Source: Actinomycetota bacterium (lineage in GTDB: Bacteria; Actinomycetota; Acidimicrobiia; Acidimicrobiales; Ilumatobacteraceae). From it: 33,420 nt of DNA. The notes under the pieces are model-generated. The model did no database searches. It was given only the letters and a program-made list of their open reading frames with translations, and had not been told where the DNA came from. Position 1 is the stretch's first letter, and each line of letters opens with the position of its first letter. A program made the position numbers and the translations under genes. The stretch covers positions 1 to 33,420 of the forward strand of contig JAUSLQ010000139.1 of assembly GCA_030645675.1 (NCBI GenBank). The letters run 5' to 3'. Shown one piece after another: positions 16,165 to 24,384 of the stretch.

Positions 16165-18585
16165 TCAGCGGCCGCCCATCAGCGTCGGGTTCACCGGGTC
16201 GGCGAACCAGTGCTGCACCACGGCATCGGCCAGCTGCAGCAACGGGCCGCGCACGGCGACGACGAACGCATCGATCGACATGCGGCGACCACCGGCGACG
16301 ACGTCGTCGATCGCCGCGAGCGCCGCAGCGCTCGCGTGCTGCACGATGCGCACGCCCTCGGGCCACGCCAACGCGGCAACGTGCTCGCGCAGGCGGTCGA
16401 GCTGGAATGCGAGACCACGCGGGTTCGTGTCGTCGCGCAGCAGAAGATCCAGCACCGCATCCAGGTCGACGTCGCTGCGGTACCGACGCCGATACGCGAC
16501 GAGGCTCTCGTTCACGCCCAGCACGGCATCGGCCAGGGGCTGGGTGGCCATCGGCAGCGTGGCCGGCCCGAGTGCGCCCTCCACCGTGCCCACCACGGCG
16601 AGCGCACGTTCCAACCGGCGGCCGAGGTCGAGGAAACGCCACGACGGACCGCGCACGGTGCTCTCCATCGCCAACCCGGACAAGGCAGCCAGATCGACCA
16701 GCACAGAGTCGAGTTCGTCGTTGAGGGCCTCACCGTCCACGAGCCGGGCATGAGCGCGCGCCAGCCTGCCCAGCACGCGGCCGGTGGTGGCGCTGAGGTA
16801 CTCGCGCACCGACGAGGCCTCCTGCACGAGCGAGGCGAGCTGCCCCGCGGCCACCTCCACCGTGGCCCGCAGCGACACCGCCAAACGCTCGTTCGCGTTC
16901 AGCTCCGGCGCTGCCGTGTACGGCTGCGTTCGAGCAGCTGCCAGCAACGCGCCGGCACCGAGCGCCCACCCGCCGTCGCCCACCGAGGTCAGCATGGGGT
17001 CGAGGTCGAGCTGCACGCCCACCACGCGGGCCGCCCGCACGGCCACCTCCGCCCGCTCGGCGGCGCGACCCAGCCAGTACAGCGCGTCGGCAGCTCGCTT
17101 GGGCACCGACGGCCCGAAGTCGACCTGTGGCGGGGCGGCGACCGCAACGGCCCGCGTGGCCGTAAGACCAACGACCCACACATCCTTCGCGATCAACGCG
17201 GTCGGGTGCGTGGGCAGGTCGCCAGGGGCCAGCACCCGCCCGGCGCCACCCGGCATCACCGAATAGCCGTCGGGGCCGTGCACCACCTGCATGCGCACCA
17301 CGATGCCGCGCGGCTGCAGCGCGTCGGGTCTGCCGGCGTCGAACACGGGTGCCGTCGCCAGCTCCGCGCCCCACGCAAGCGGATCCAGCAGCAGGCGCTC
17401 GCCCAGCAGCACGGCGGCCGCCGCGTCGAATGCCGGCCACAGTGCACGCTCCTCGGCCAAGCCGCTGCCGAACGCATTGGCCAGCGCCACCCGGCCGCCG
17501 CGAGCGCCCCACACGATGCCGGGCACGCCGCTGCCGCCGCCCAGGTGGTCGCGCTCCAGCGGATCGAGGTACGCGTCGGCGATGCGGCGGTACACGACGT
17601 CGATCGGCTCCAGCCCGTCCAGCGCCCGCAGCCACAGGCGACCCTCGCGCATCACCAGGTCGGCGCCTTCCACGAGGTGGTAGCCGAGGCGAGTGGCGAG
17701 GTAGCTGTGCTCCACGTACGTCGGGTGCGCCGGGCCCGACGTCAGCACCACCGAGCGCGGGCTGGTGCGCTGCGGCGGGGCCGCCGCGGTCAGCGCCTGG
17801 CGCAGGCGATCGGCGTGGCCGGCGATCGCGGCGGCGCCGGCCTGGCGCACGCCGTCGTGCAGCAGCCGGCCCAGCACGGCGCGGTTCAGCAGCGAGTAGC
17901 CGAGGCCGCTGGGCGCGTCGGTGGCATCCGAGACCACTCGCCACGTGCCCTCGGCATCGCGGGCGACGTCGATCGCGTAGTGCACCAGCCAGCGGGCCGG
18001 CGGCGACCCGCCGGAGATGGGGCGAAACGAGCGCAGCGAGTGCAGCAGGCCGCCGGGCAACACCCCGTCGCGCACCAGCCGCTGCGGGCCTGAGCAGTCT
18101 TCCAGCAACGCCTCCAGCAGGCGCATCCGCTGGACGGCAGCCTGCGAGAGCAGTTCGAACTCGGCCGCCGACAGCACGAACGGCAGCGGGTCGAGCCGCC
18201 ACGGGCGGCTCTCGGCGCGGGCGGCGGCGGAGACGCCGTGCCGATCGGTGGTGCGATCCCCGGTGCGATCCCCGGTGCGATCCCCGGTGCGATCCGCGGT
18301 GCGATCCCCGGTGCGATCCGCGGTGCGGTCCGTGCCCCGCTCGTGAGTCCCATGGCGGTCGTTGCCGCGTTCCAAGGCCAGTTCGTGCACCAGGTGGCCG
18401 GCGCCCTCCGCATCCAGCAGCCGATCCGCGTCGCGTTGGCGCTCGGCGAGCACCGCGTGGTCCATCGAGCCGATCGCCCGGGCCGCCATTGCCCACGTCT
18501 CGCGCGGCTGCCCAGACGGGTCGACCGTCTCGTCGTAGCGGCCCGTGGCAGCGCGGTACTGGGGCGACTCCATCGGTGGTGTCAT
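16165..18585 (-). CDS. Circularly permuted ATP-grasp (apparently degenerate) fused to alpha-E domain
   Basis: An 806-aa fusion. Residues ~130-480 resemble circularly permuted ATP-grasp (DUF404/407) proteins; ~495-806 form an all-helical alpha-E (DUF403) domain beginning KRAADALYWLGRAAERAE. The ATP-grasp part looks catalytically damaged. Compared with its paralogue at 19514-20953, ~60 residues carrying the VVKPANESGGYG nucleotide-binding segment are missing between RLLLDP and LATAPVF (~402-411), and LEDNLRVPSG is replaced by VSDATDAPSG (~218-227). Residues ~84-115 are a GDRT/ADRT repeat from a 12-bp minisatellite. The start ATG at 18585 overlaps the upstream alpha-E stop (ATGA). It may be a scaffold or regulatory subunit for the intact ATP-grasp ligase; that is inference. 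Confidence 0.85.
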   Translation of the reverse strand: MTPPMESPQYRAATGRYDETVDPSGQPRETWAMAARAIGSMDHAVLAERQRDADRLLDAEGAGHLVHELALERGNDRHGTHERGTDRTADRTGDRTADRTGDRTGDRTGDRTTDRHGVSAAARAESRPWRLDPLPFVLSAAEFELLSQAAVQRMRLLEALLEDCSGPQRLVRDGVLPGGLLHSLRSFRPISGGSPPARWLVHYAIDVARDAEGTWRVVSDATDAPSGLGYSLLNRAVLGRLLHDGVRQAGAAAIAGHADRLRQALTAAAPPQRTSPRSVVLTSGPAHPTYVEHSYLATRLGYHLVEGADLVMREGRLWLRALDGLEPIDVVYRRIADAYLDPLERDHLGGGSGVPGIVWGARGGRVALANAFGSGLAEERALWPAFDAAAAVLLGERLLLDPLAWGAELATAPVFDAGRPDALQPRGIVVRMQVVHGPDGYSVMPGGAGRVLAPGDLPTHPTALIAKDVWVVGLTATRAVAVAAPPQVDFGPSVPKRAADALYWLGRAAERAEVAVRAARVVGVQLDLDPMLTSVGDGGWALGAGALLAAARTQPYTAAPELNANERLAVSLRATVEVAAGQLASLVQEASSVREYLSATTGRVLGRLARAHARLVDGEALNDELDSVLVDLAALSGLAMESTVRGPSWRFLDLGRRLERALAVVGTVEGALGPATLPMATQPLADAVLGVNESLVAYRRRYRSDVDLDAVLDLLLRDDTNPRGLAFQLDRLREHVAALAWPEGVRIVQHASAAALAAIDDVVAGGRRMSIDAFVVAVRGPLLQLADAVVQHWFADPVNPTLMGGR
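18250..18333. repeat. 12-bp coding minisatellite (seven copies)
   Basis: Seven head-to-tail copies of GGTGCGATCCCC and variants (GGTGCGATCCGC, GGTGCGGTCCGT) start at 18250, 18262, 18274, 18286, 18298, 18310 and 18322. On the minus strand they encode tetrapeptides such as GDRT, ADRT and TDRT inside the ATP-grasp/alpha-E fusion, in the linker before the ATP-grasp core. The unit is a multiple of three, so copy-number change would keep the frame. Confidence 0.95.
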
Positions 18586-19514
18586 AGCACCCCGCGCATG
18601 AACGCGTCGTGCACACAGCCGTGCAGTGCATCGAGCGCGAGCTGCACCTGGTCCATGGCCAGGTCGAGGGCCCGCCCGTCGGTGGCCTGGGCCGGCAGCC
18701 CCGACAGCAACCCGTCGAGCTCGTCGACGGCGGGCAGAGTGGCGTCGGCGTGCGGTAGCCGCTGCAACGAAGCCCTCATCTGTTGCACGCACCCGGCCAC
18801 GGAGCGCGGGAACGTTGCGTCGTAGAGCAGGAAAGACACGACCGATGCACCATCGATCGGGCCGCGGTGCGAACGCTGGTACATCTGCAACGCGGTCAGG
18901 CTGCGCAGCACGCCCATCCACTGCACCTCGTCGAACTCGTGCCGATCGCCGGTGGCGGCCAGCAGCGAGGCGGCACGTACACCCAGCACCCGCGTCGTCA
19001 TGTCGGCGCGTTCCATCACCTGACCCAGCCGCCACAGCTCGTACGCCTCGTCGCGGCGCATCATGCCGGCGACGACGCCGTCGAGGCGCTGGCACTCGGA
19101 CATCACCCGCCCGAGGAAGCGCGCCCGGCTACGCCGGTCGACGCCGCTCTCCGTGTCGCGGCTGGTGAACAGGAACAGGTCGTTCACCGCTTGCCACGCC
19201 TCGCGCGGCAGCACCTCGCGGGTGGTGCGCAGGTTCTCGCGTGCCTGGGCAACGCTCGCCACGACGCTGCCACGGTTGGCCAGATCGGCCACCAGGAAGC
19301 GAACGATCTCGTTCTCGCCGGCGCGCAGGTGGCCGGCATCGAACTGCTCGCGACTGCCGGCCACGGCCAGCAACGGCTCCCAGCTGGAGGCCACGCCACG
19401 TGGCAGGTCGAGGATCAGCTCGGTGAAGCTGCGCACGAGGCGGGCCGTGTCCTCCGCACGTTCCAGGTAGCGAGCGCCCCAGTACAGGTTCTCGGCGACT
19501 CGCGAGAGCAGCAT
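18582..19514 (-). CDS. Alpha-E (DUF403) domain protein
   Basis: A 310-aa, all-helical, cytosolic alpha-E domain protein opening with MLLSRVAENLYWGARYLERAED, the hallmark start of the family. Later family-like segments are RDEAYELWRLGQVMERADMTTR and GASVVSFLLYDATFPRS (given here in part). The biochemical role is unknown; the domain is tightly linked in genomes to circularly permuted ATP-grasp and transglutaminase-like proteins and is thought to work with them in making or modifying a peptide. The ATG at 19514 overlaps the stop of the ATP-grasp gene (TGATG), and its stop overlaps the next start (ATGA), so stoichiometric co-expression is likely. A second, diverged alpha-E domain is fused in the next gene. 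Confidence 0.93.
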   Translation of the reverse strand: MLLSRVAENLYWGARYLERAEDTARLVRSFTELILDLPRGVASSWEPLLAVAGSREQFDAGHLRAGENEIVRFLVADLANRGSVVASVAQARENLRTTREVLPREAWQAVNDLFLFTSRDTESGVDRRSRARFLGRVMSECQRLDGVVAGMMRRDEAYELWRLGQVMERADMTTRVLGVRAASLLAATGDRHEFDEVQWMGVLRSLTALQMYQRSHRGPIDGASVVSFLLYDATFPRSVAGCVQQMRASLQRLPHADATLPAVDELDGLLSGLPAQATDGRALDLAMDQVQLALDALHGCVHDAFMRGVL

Positions 19515-20953
19515 CACGCCTCCACGATCCACGTGTCCTTGCTGCCGCCACCCTGCGACGAGTTCACCACGAGCGAGCCGCGTCGCAGCGCCACCCGCGT
19601 CAGCCCACCGGCGCTGACGTAGCTGGTGGCGCCGCTGAGGATGAACGGGCGCAGGTCGACGTGGCGCGGCTCGATCGCCCCGTCGCACAGCGTGGGCGCG
19701 GTGCTGAGCGCGAGGATGGGCTGCGCCACCCAGTTGCGCGGGTCGGCCTCGATCTGGGCGATCGCCGCGTCGAGCTCGCTGCGGGTGGCGCGGTTGCCGA
19801 TCAGCAGCCCGTACCCGCCACTCTCGTTGGCGGGCTTCACCACCAGCTCCTCGATGTGGTCGATGACGTACTGCAACTCGTCGGGGTACACGCAGCGGTA
19901 GGTGGGCACGTTCGGCAGCAACGGCTCTTCGCCGAGGTAGTAGCGGATCATGTCGGGCACCCACGCATACACGACCTTGTCGTCGGCCACGCCCGCGCCG
20001 GGGGCGTTCGCGATGGCCACGTTGCCGGCCCGCCACGCGCGCATCAGCCCGGGCACGCCGAGCGTGCTGTCCTCGCGGAACACCTCGGGGTCGATGAACA
20101 GGTCGTCGACCCGGCGGTAGATCACGTGCACCCGCTCGAGCCCGTCGATCGTGCGCATGTACACGCACTCGTCGTCGCCCACCACCAGGTCGACGCCCTC
20201 CACGAGCGCGGCACCGATGCGCTGGGCCAGGAACGAGTGCTCGAAGTACGCGCTGTTGTAGATGCCCGGTGTGAGCACTGCGATGGTGGGCTCGTCGACC
20301 CCGTCGGGGGCCAACGACGACAGCATGCGGTTCAACTCGTCGGTGTACGCGTCGACCGGGAGGATGCTCTGCTTCTGGAACACGTCGGCGAACGCCCGCT
20401 TGGAGATGGCCCGGTTCTCCAGCACGTAGCTGACGCCCGACGGCACGCGCAGGTTGTCCTCCAGCACGTACATCGTGCCGTCGGCGTCGCGTACCAGGTC
20501 GCTGCCGCTGATGTGCGCCCACACACCGAACTTCGGGGTGACGCCCACGCACTCGGCGCGGAAGTTCACCGAGTGCGCCAACAGGTCGGCCGGGAACACA
20601 CCGTCGTGGATGATGCGCTGCTCGTGGTACACGTCGTCGATGAACATGTTCACGGCCCGCAGCCGTTGCACGAGGCCACGCTCGACCTCGCGCCACTCGC
20701 TGGCTGCGATGACGCGCGGAATGACGTCGAAGGGCCAGGCGCGATCGATGCCGCGCCCGTCGGAGTAGACCGTGAACGTGATGCCCATGCCGACGATGTC
20801 GAGCTCGGCCAGGTCTTGCCGCTGCTGCAGTTCTGACAGGCCGAGTGTGTGCAACTGCTGCACGAGCTCGACGGATGCCGCCCGCGGGTTGCCCTCGTGG
20901 TCCAGCAGTTCGTCCCAGGCGTCGGTGGAGGTGCGCAGTTCGGCCATGCTCAT
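19514..20953 (-). CDS. Circularly permuted ATP-grasp ligase (DUF404/DUF407 type)
   Basis: A 479-aa ATP-grasp enzyme, first gene of the four-gene minus-strand cluster. The family predicts ATP-dependent carboxylate-amine (peptide-bond) ligation, probably making a small peptide or tagging a protein; the substrate is unknown. Key segments are intact: the metal/nucleotide-binding LEDNLRVPSGVSYVLENR (164-181), VDLVVGDDECVYMRTIDGLERV (~253-275), the nucleotide-binding VVKPANESGGYG with K373, and the C-terminal NSSQGGGSKDTWIVEA. The start ATG at 20953 has an alternative at 20947 (MSM). It is followed with a 1-nt overlap by the alpha-E gene. It is divergent from the amidohydrolase, with 214 nt between them. 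It is the likely catalytic partner of the degenerate fused copy downstream. Confidence 0.92.
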   Translation of the reverse strand: MSMAELRTSTDAWDELLDHEGNPRAASVELVQQLHTLGLSELQQRQDLAELDIVGMGITFTVYSDGRGIDRAWPFDVIPRVIAASEWREVERGLVQRLRAVNMFIDDVYHEQRIIHDGVFPADLLAHSVNFRAECVGVTPKFGVWAHISGSDLVRDADGTMYVLEDNLRVPSGVSYVLENRAISKRAFADVFQKQSILPVDAYTDELNRMLSSLAPDGVDEPTIAVLTPGIYNSAYFEHSFLAQRIGAALVEGVDLVVGDDECVYMRTIDGLERVHVIYRRVDDLFIDPEVFREDSTLGVPGLMRAWRAGNVAIANAPGAGVADDKVVYAWVPDMIRYYLGEEPLLPNVPTYRCVYPDELQYVIDHIEELVVKPANESGGYGLLIGNRATRSELDAAIAQIEADPRNWVAQPILALSTAPTLCDGAIEPRHVDLRPFILSGATSYVSAGGLTRVALRRGSLVVNSSQGGGSKDTWIVEA

Positions 20954-21088
20954 GCACCCACCGTGTCAACCGTGCATTTCCGCAGCATGCCGCGACTATG
21001 ACACGCGCGTGAACTGGGTTGCGCCCCCTGCGGCCAGTCCGCCAGGTCAACGGCGACGAGTTGGGTCTTTGGTCCCTGTCGTGCCATG

Positions 21089-21102
21089 TGACACATGTGT
21101 CA
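21089..21102. promoter_or_regulatory. 14-bp perfect palindrome TGACACATGTGTCA upstream of the amidohydrolase
   Basis: A perfect palindrome centred 72 bp before the GTG start of the amidohydrolase, in the 214-nt divergent region shared with the ATP-grasp cluster. Its right half plus flank, GTGTCAACC (21097-21105), recurs at 20963-20971 next to the ATP-grasp start. The shape suits a dimeric TetR- or GntR-type repressor. No regulator gene lies adjacent. Confidence 0.6.
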
Positions 21103-21167
21103 ACCTGGCGCGATTCCGCGCTGTGGGGGTGCGGACACCCGAATTACACCTGAACGAGGAGAACCCC

Positions 21168-22442
21168 GTGGACGTCAACGACATGATCCTGTTGAGCATC
21201 GACGATCACCTGATCGAGCCGCCCGACATGTTCGACAAGCACATGCCTGCGGCGCTGAAGGATCAGGCGCCCAAGCTGGTGAAGGACGACACCGGCAAAG
21301 ATCAGTGGATCTTCCAGGGCGAGTCCATCGGCGTGCCCGGCCTCGCCGCCGTCGCCTCGTGGCCCAAGGAAGAGTGGAACTTCAACCCCACCGACCTGTC
21401 GGAGATGCGCCCCGGCTGCTACGACCTCGACGCTCGCGTCGGCGACATGGACGCCAACGGCATGTTGGCCGGCATGAACTTCCCGACGTTCGCCGGGTTC
21501 GCCGGCAGCCACCTCGCGAAGATGCCCGACAAGGCGCTCACCGCCGCCGCGATCAGCGCGTACAACGACTGGGCCATCGACGAGGTCGCGGGCTCGCACC
21601 CGGGCCGCTTCATCCCGCTGTCCATCCTGCCCACGTGGGACATCGACGCCGCCGTCAAGGAAGTGCACCGTGTCGCCGCCAAGGGCTGCGTCGCGGTCAG
21701 CATGCCCGAGACGCCGTACGGCGTTGGCCTGCCCAGCTTCGCCTCCGGCTACTTCGACCCGGTGTTCGCCGCCATGATCGACACCGGCATGACCCCGTGC
21801 ATGCACATCGGTGGTGCGTTCGGCCTGATCAAGCGCCCGGCCGAAGCGCTGATGGACGACATCATCATCCTCGCCCCGCAGGTCATGGCCGTCACCGTCA
21901 CCGACATCATCCTCGGCGGCCTGCTGCAGCGCTTCCCCGACCTGAAGATCGCTCTCTCCGAGGGTGGCATCGGCTGGGTGTCGTTCTTCCTCGACCGCCT
22001 CGACCGGCACGTCACGAACCAGTCGTGGACGCATCTCGACAAGCTGCCCGGCGGCAAGACCCCCACCGAGGTCTGGAAGGAGCACTTCCTCGCCTGCTTC
22101 ATCACCGACCCGTCGGCGCTGCACCTGCGCGACCGCATCGGTGTGAACACGCTGGCCTGGGAGTGCGACTACCCGCACAGCGACAGCACGTGGCCCAACT
22201 CGCCCGAGCTGTTGAAGGCCGAGCTCGACGCGGCCGGCTGCAGCGACGACGACATCAACGCCATCACCTGGAAGAACGTCGCCCGCTTCTTCAACTACGA
22301 CCCGTTCAAGCACATCAAGCAGGAAGACGCCACCGTGGGCGCGCTGCGCGCCAAGGCCGCGGCTGCCGGCATCGACGTCAGCGAGACCCCGAAGGCCGAG
22401 TACAAGCGGCGCTTCGACGCCGCACTCGTCGCCGGCAACTGA
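21168..22442 (+). CDS. Amidohydrolase-2 family metal-dependent hydrolase
   Basis: A 424-aa TIM-barrel hydrolase of the amidohydrolase_2 family (the group of ACMSD-type decarboxylases and dicarboxylate lactonases). The opening reads SIDDHLIEPPDMF, the DDH variant of the metal-binding HxH motif common in actinobacterial members. Later barrel-end motifs are PCMHIGGAF (histidine), KIALSEGGIGWV and AWECDYPHSDSTWP with a conserved Asp. Such proteins often act in aromatic or steroid ring catabolism or are cytochrome-P450 neighbours; the substrate here is unknown. It starts at GTG 21168 with GAGGAG (21156-21161) 6 nt upstream; homology does not extend before it. A palindromic candidate operator lies upstream and a strong hairpin follows the stop. 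It looks monocistronic. Confidence 0.9.
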   Translation: MDVNDMILLSIDDHLIEPPDMFDKHMPAALKDQAPKLVKDDTGKDQWIFQGESIGVPGLAAVASWPKEEWNFNPTDLSEMRPGCYDLDARVGDMDANGMLAGMNFPTFAGFAGSHLAKMPDKALTAAAISAYNDWAIDEVAGSHPGRFIPLSILPTWDIDAAVKEVHRVAAKGCVAVSMPETPYGVGLPSFASGYFDPVFAAMIDTGMTPCMHIGGAFGLIKRPAEALMDDIIILAPQVMAVTVTDIILGGLLQRFPDLKIALSEGGIGWVSFFLDRLDRHVTNQSWTHLDKLPGGKTPTEVWKEHFLACFITDPSALHLRDRIGVNTLAWECDYPHSDSTWPNSPELLKAELDAAGCSDDDINAITWKNVARFFNYDPFKHIKQEDATVGALRAKAAAAGIDVSETPKAEYKRRFDAALVAGN

Positions 22443-22471
22443 TCACTCGTTCCCCTCGCGGGGGAGGAAGC

Positions 22472-22500
22472 GAAGGGCCCGGGGTTCGCCCGGGCCCTTC
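22472..22500 (+). terminator. Terminator-like hairpin after the amidohydrolase
   Basis: GAAGGGCCCGGG (22472-22483) pairs perfectly with CCCGGGCCCTTC (22489-22500) around the loop GTTCG. A smaller CCCC/GGGG hairpin precedes it at 22452-22463. There is no U-tract, as is usual for high-GC actinobacterial terminators. It lies 30 nt past the stop. Confidence 0.75.
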
Positions 22501-22628
22501 CGCGTTCACCGGGCCGTTTCGCGTTGACCTCGCGATCCCGGTACCGTGATGGCGCCGGAGCCTCCACGGGTTGCGGCCACGACCCCGGGCGACTTGTAAC
22601 CGCGCCGGGGTCACCTCGTTCCCGGTGT

Positions 22629-22651
22629 GGGCCGGCTGTGGCCGCCGGCCC
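22629..22651 (-). terminator. Hairpin just past the alanyl-tRNA editing gene
   Basis: GGGCCGGC (22629-22636) and GCCGGCCC (22644-22651) form a perfect 8-bp stem with a 7-nt loop. On the minus strand it begins 11 nt after the stop of the AlaX gene, where a terminator is expected. It has no T-run. The region between it and the amidohydrolase terminator holds no gene. Confidence 0.55.
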
Positions 22652-22662
22652 TCGGTGCCTCG

Positions 22663-23379
22663 TCAGGTGTCGACGATCTCCACGCGCACGCGCTTGTTGC
22701 CCTTGCCCTTGTTCTCCAGCTTCAGCACGCGCAACCGGCCGACCTCGGCAGTGGAGTTCACGTGGGTACCGCCGTCGGCCTGCTTGTCCAGCCCGACGAT
22801 GTCGACCACGCGGATCTCGGTGACGGCCTCGGGGATCATGTTCACCTTCGTGCGGATCAGGTCGGCGTCGTGCACGGCTGTGTCGCGCGGCAGGAATGCG
22901 ACCTCGATCCGCCTGTCGGCGGCGAGCTCGGCGTTCACCAGTTGCTCCACCCGGGCCGCGAAGCCCTCGGGCACAGGGTCGAACTCGAAGTCCATGCGGG
23001 CCACGAGCGGCTCCATGTTGCCTCCGGTCACCGGCACCCGCCACTCGTTCCAGATCACCCCGCACAGCACGTGCAGCGCGCTGTGCGTGCGCATCAGCCG
23101 GTGCCGGCGTTCCCAGTCGATCTCGCCGTCGACGCGATCGCCCACGGCCGGCAGCGGACCGCCCAGCAGCTGGTGCCACACCCCCTCGCCGGCGTCGCCC
23201 ACCTCCTTGCGCACGTCCACCACGGGCAGCCCGGCCAGGGTGCCGGTGTCGTGCGGCTGCCCGCCACCGGTTGGGTAGAAGGCCGTGCGGTCCAACGCGA
23301 CGGCGCCGCCGCGTACAGCCGTCACGGTGGCCGTGAACCGGGCGAGGTAGGCATCGCGGAGGTACAGCAGTTCTGTCAC
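22663..23379 (-). CDS. Alanyl-tRNA editing protein (AlaX family)
   Basis: A 238-aa free-standing editing domain that hydrolyses Ser- or Gly-tRNA(Ala), a trans-acting backup to AlaRS proofreading. The N-terminal part has the glycine-rich FYPTGGGQPHDTG (34-46). The tRNA_SAD editing core has the metal-binding HxxxH (H99, H103 in RTHSALHVL) and ADGGTHV with D202 and H206; Asp stands where some AlaX proteins have Cys. The length fits the medium AlaX-M class, with no catalytic AlaRS domain. The start ATG at 23379 is the first of the homology. It is transcribed alone and divergent from deoC; the 200-nt gap holds only a loose GTCGCGCCC/GGGCGCGAC inverted repeat (23473-23514). Confidence 0.9.
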   Translation of the reverse strand: MTELLYLRDAYLARFTATVTAVRGGAVALDRTAFYPTGGGQPHDTGTLAGLPVVDVRKEVGDAGEGVWHQLLGGPLPAVGDRVDGEIDWERRHRLMRTHSALHVLCGVIWNEWRVPVTGGNMEPLVARMDFEFDPVPEGFAARVEQLVNAELAADRRIEVAFLPRDTAVHDADLIRTKVNMIPEAVTEIRVVDIVGLDKQADGGTHVNSTAEVGRLRVLKLENKGKGNKRVRVEIVDT

Positions 23380-23583
23380 GAAGAAGAGTCTGCCCCTCGC
23401 GAACCACCCGGCGCGACCGGCGCGGCCGGGCTCGCGTCAAACCGCCGCGAGACCGCCTTCACAATCGCACGTGTCGCGCCCCCGACCTCCACAGCCCACG
23501 GTCGCGGGCGCGACGCGAGCGAGGGTTGCCGGGGGCGGGGAGGCGGGCGGTGCGGTCGACTGCGCAGTGGTTAGCGTGTGATC

Positions 23584-24384
23584 GTGACGAACGAACCCGG
23601 TTCCATTGCCCGTCGCGCCATCGCGCTGCTCGACCTCACCGAGCTCGGCGACCATGCCACCGCCGACGACGTGGCCGCATTGTGCGCACGCGCCATCGGC
23701 CGTCACGGCAGCGTCGCTGCCGTGTGCGTGTGGCCGCGTCATGTGGCGCAGGCGGCCGCACTCGTGCAGGCCCAAGGCGTTCGGGTGGCCACCGTCGTGA
23801 ACTTCCCCGGCGGCGACGACGCACTCGACGACGTGATTGCGCTCGCCCGCCAGGCACTGGCCGACGGCGCCGACGAGATCGACCTGGTGCTGCCCTACCG
23901 AGCGTTCCGCGATGGCGACCACGCCCGCGGCGCCGCCACGGTCGCCGCGCTCCGTCAGGCGGTGCCCAGCGGCGACGGCAAGACCCTGAAGGTGATCCTG
24001 GAGACCGGCGAGCTCGCCGAGCCGGCGCTGGTGCGGGCCGCCTCCGAAGTCGCCATTCGCAACGGCGCCGACTTCATCAAGACCTCCACCGGCAAGACCC
24101 CGGTCAGCGCCACGCTTGCCGCCACCGACGTGATGCTGCACACCATCCACGACCTCGACCCGGCAGTGGGCCTGAAACCCAGCGGGGGCATCCGAACGTT
24201 GGCCGAGGCTGCCGCCTACCTGGCCCAGGCAGACCAGATCATGGGCTCCCAGTGGGTGTCGCCGGCCACGTTCCGCTTCGGCGCCAGTGGCCTGCTGACC
24301 GCGTTGGAGGCCGTCTGCGACGGCGACAGCGCCGCCCCCACGACTGCACCCACGACTGCACCCACTGGCGAGGAGACCTACTGA
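23584..24384 (+). CDS. deoC: Deoxyribose-phosphate aldolase
   Basis: DeoC splits 2-deoxyribose-5-phosphate into glyceraldehyde-3-phosphate and acetaldehyde, the last step of deoxynucleoside catabolism. It is a TIM-barrel class I aldolase. Numbering from the upstream GTG at 23578 (268 aa), the catalytic residues are D102 region (DEIDLVLPY), Schiff-base K168 (DFIKTSTGK) and K200 (GLKPSGG). I prefer the GTG at 23584 (266 aa): TAGCGT at 23572-23577 makes a -10 box 6 nt before it, with no Shine-Dalgarno sequence, so the message may be leaderless; the two GTGs differ by only two residues. The C-terminus ends in a short TTAP repeat from two 12-bp CCCACGACTGCA units. Its stop overlaps the deoA start (TGATG). 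Confidence 0.95.
   Translation: MTNEPGSIARRAIALLDLTELGDHATADDVAALCARAIGRHGSVAAVCVWPRHVAQAAALVQAQGVRVATVVNFPGGDDALDDVIALARQALADGADEIDLVLPYRAFRDGDHARGAATVAALRQAVPSGDGKTLKVILETGELAEPALVRAASEVAIRNGADFIKTSTGKTPVSATLAATDVMLHTIHDLDPAVGLKPSGGIRTLAEAAAYLAQADQIMGSQWVSPATFRFGASGLLTALEAVCDGDSAAPTTAPTTAPTGEETY

Noticed and set aside
18250-18333. Possible CRISPR array
   Set aside because: Units are 12 bp, contiguous without spacers and encode an in-frame tetrapeptide; no cas genes are present.
22663-23379. Missing metal-binding Cys (Asp202) in the AlaX protein as evidence of inactivation
   Set aside because: To my knowledge the ADGGTHV form with Asp occurs in intact AlaX proteins, so this is a family variant.
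23473-23514. Hairpin GTCGCGCCC/GGGCGCGAC as a riboswitch before deoC
   Set aside because: The 24-nt loop has no recognised aptamer features and the inferred deoC transcript starts downstream of it.
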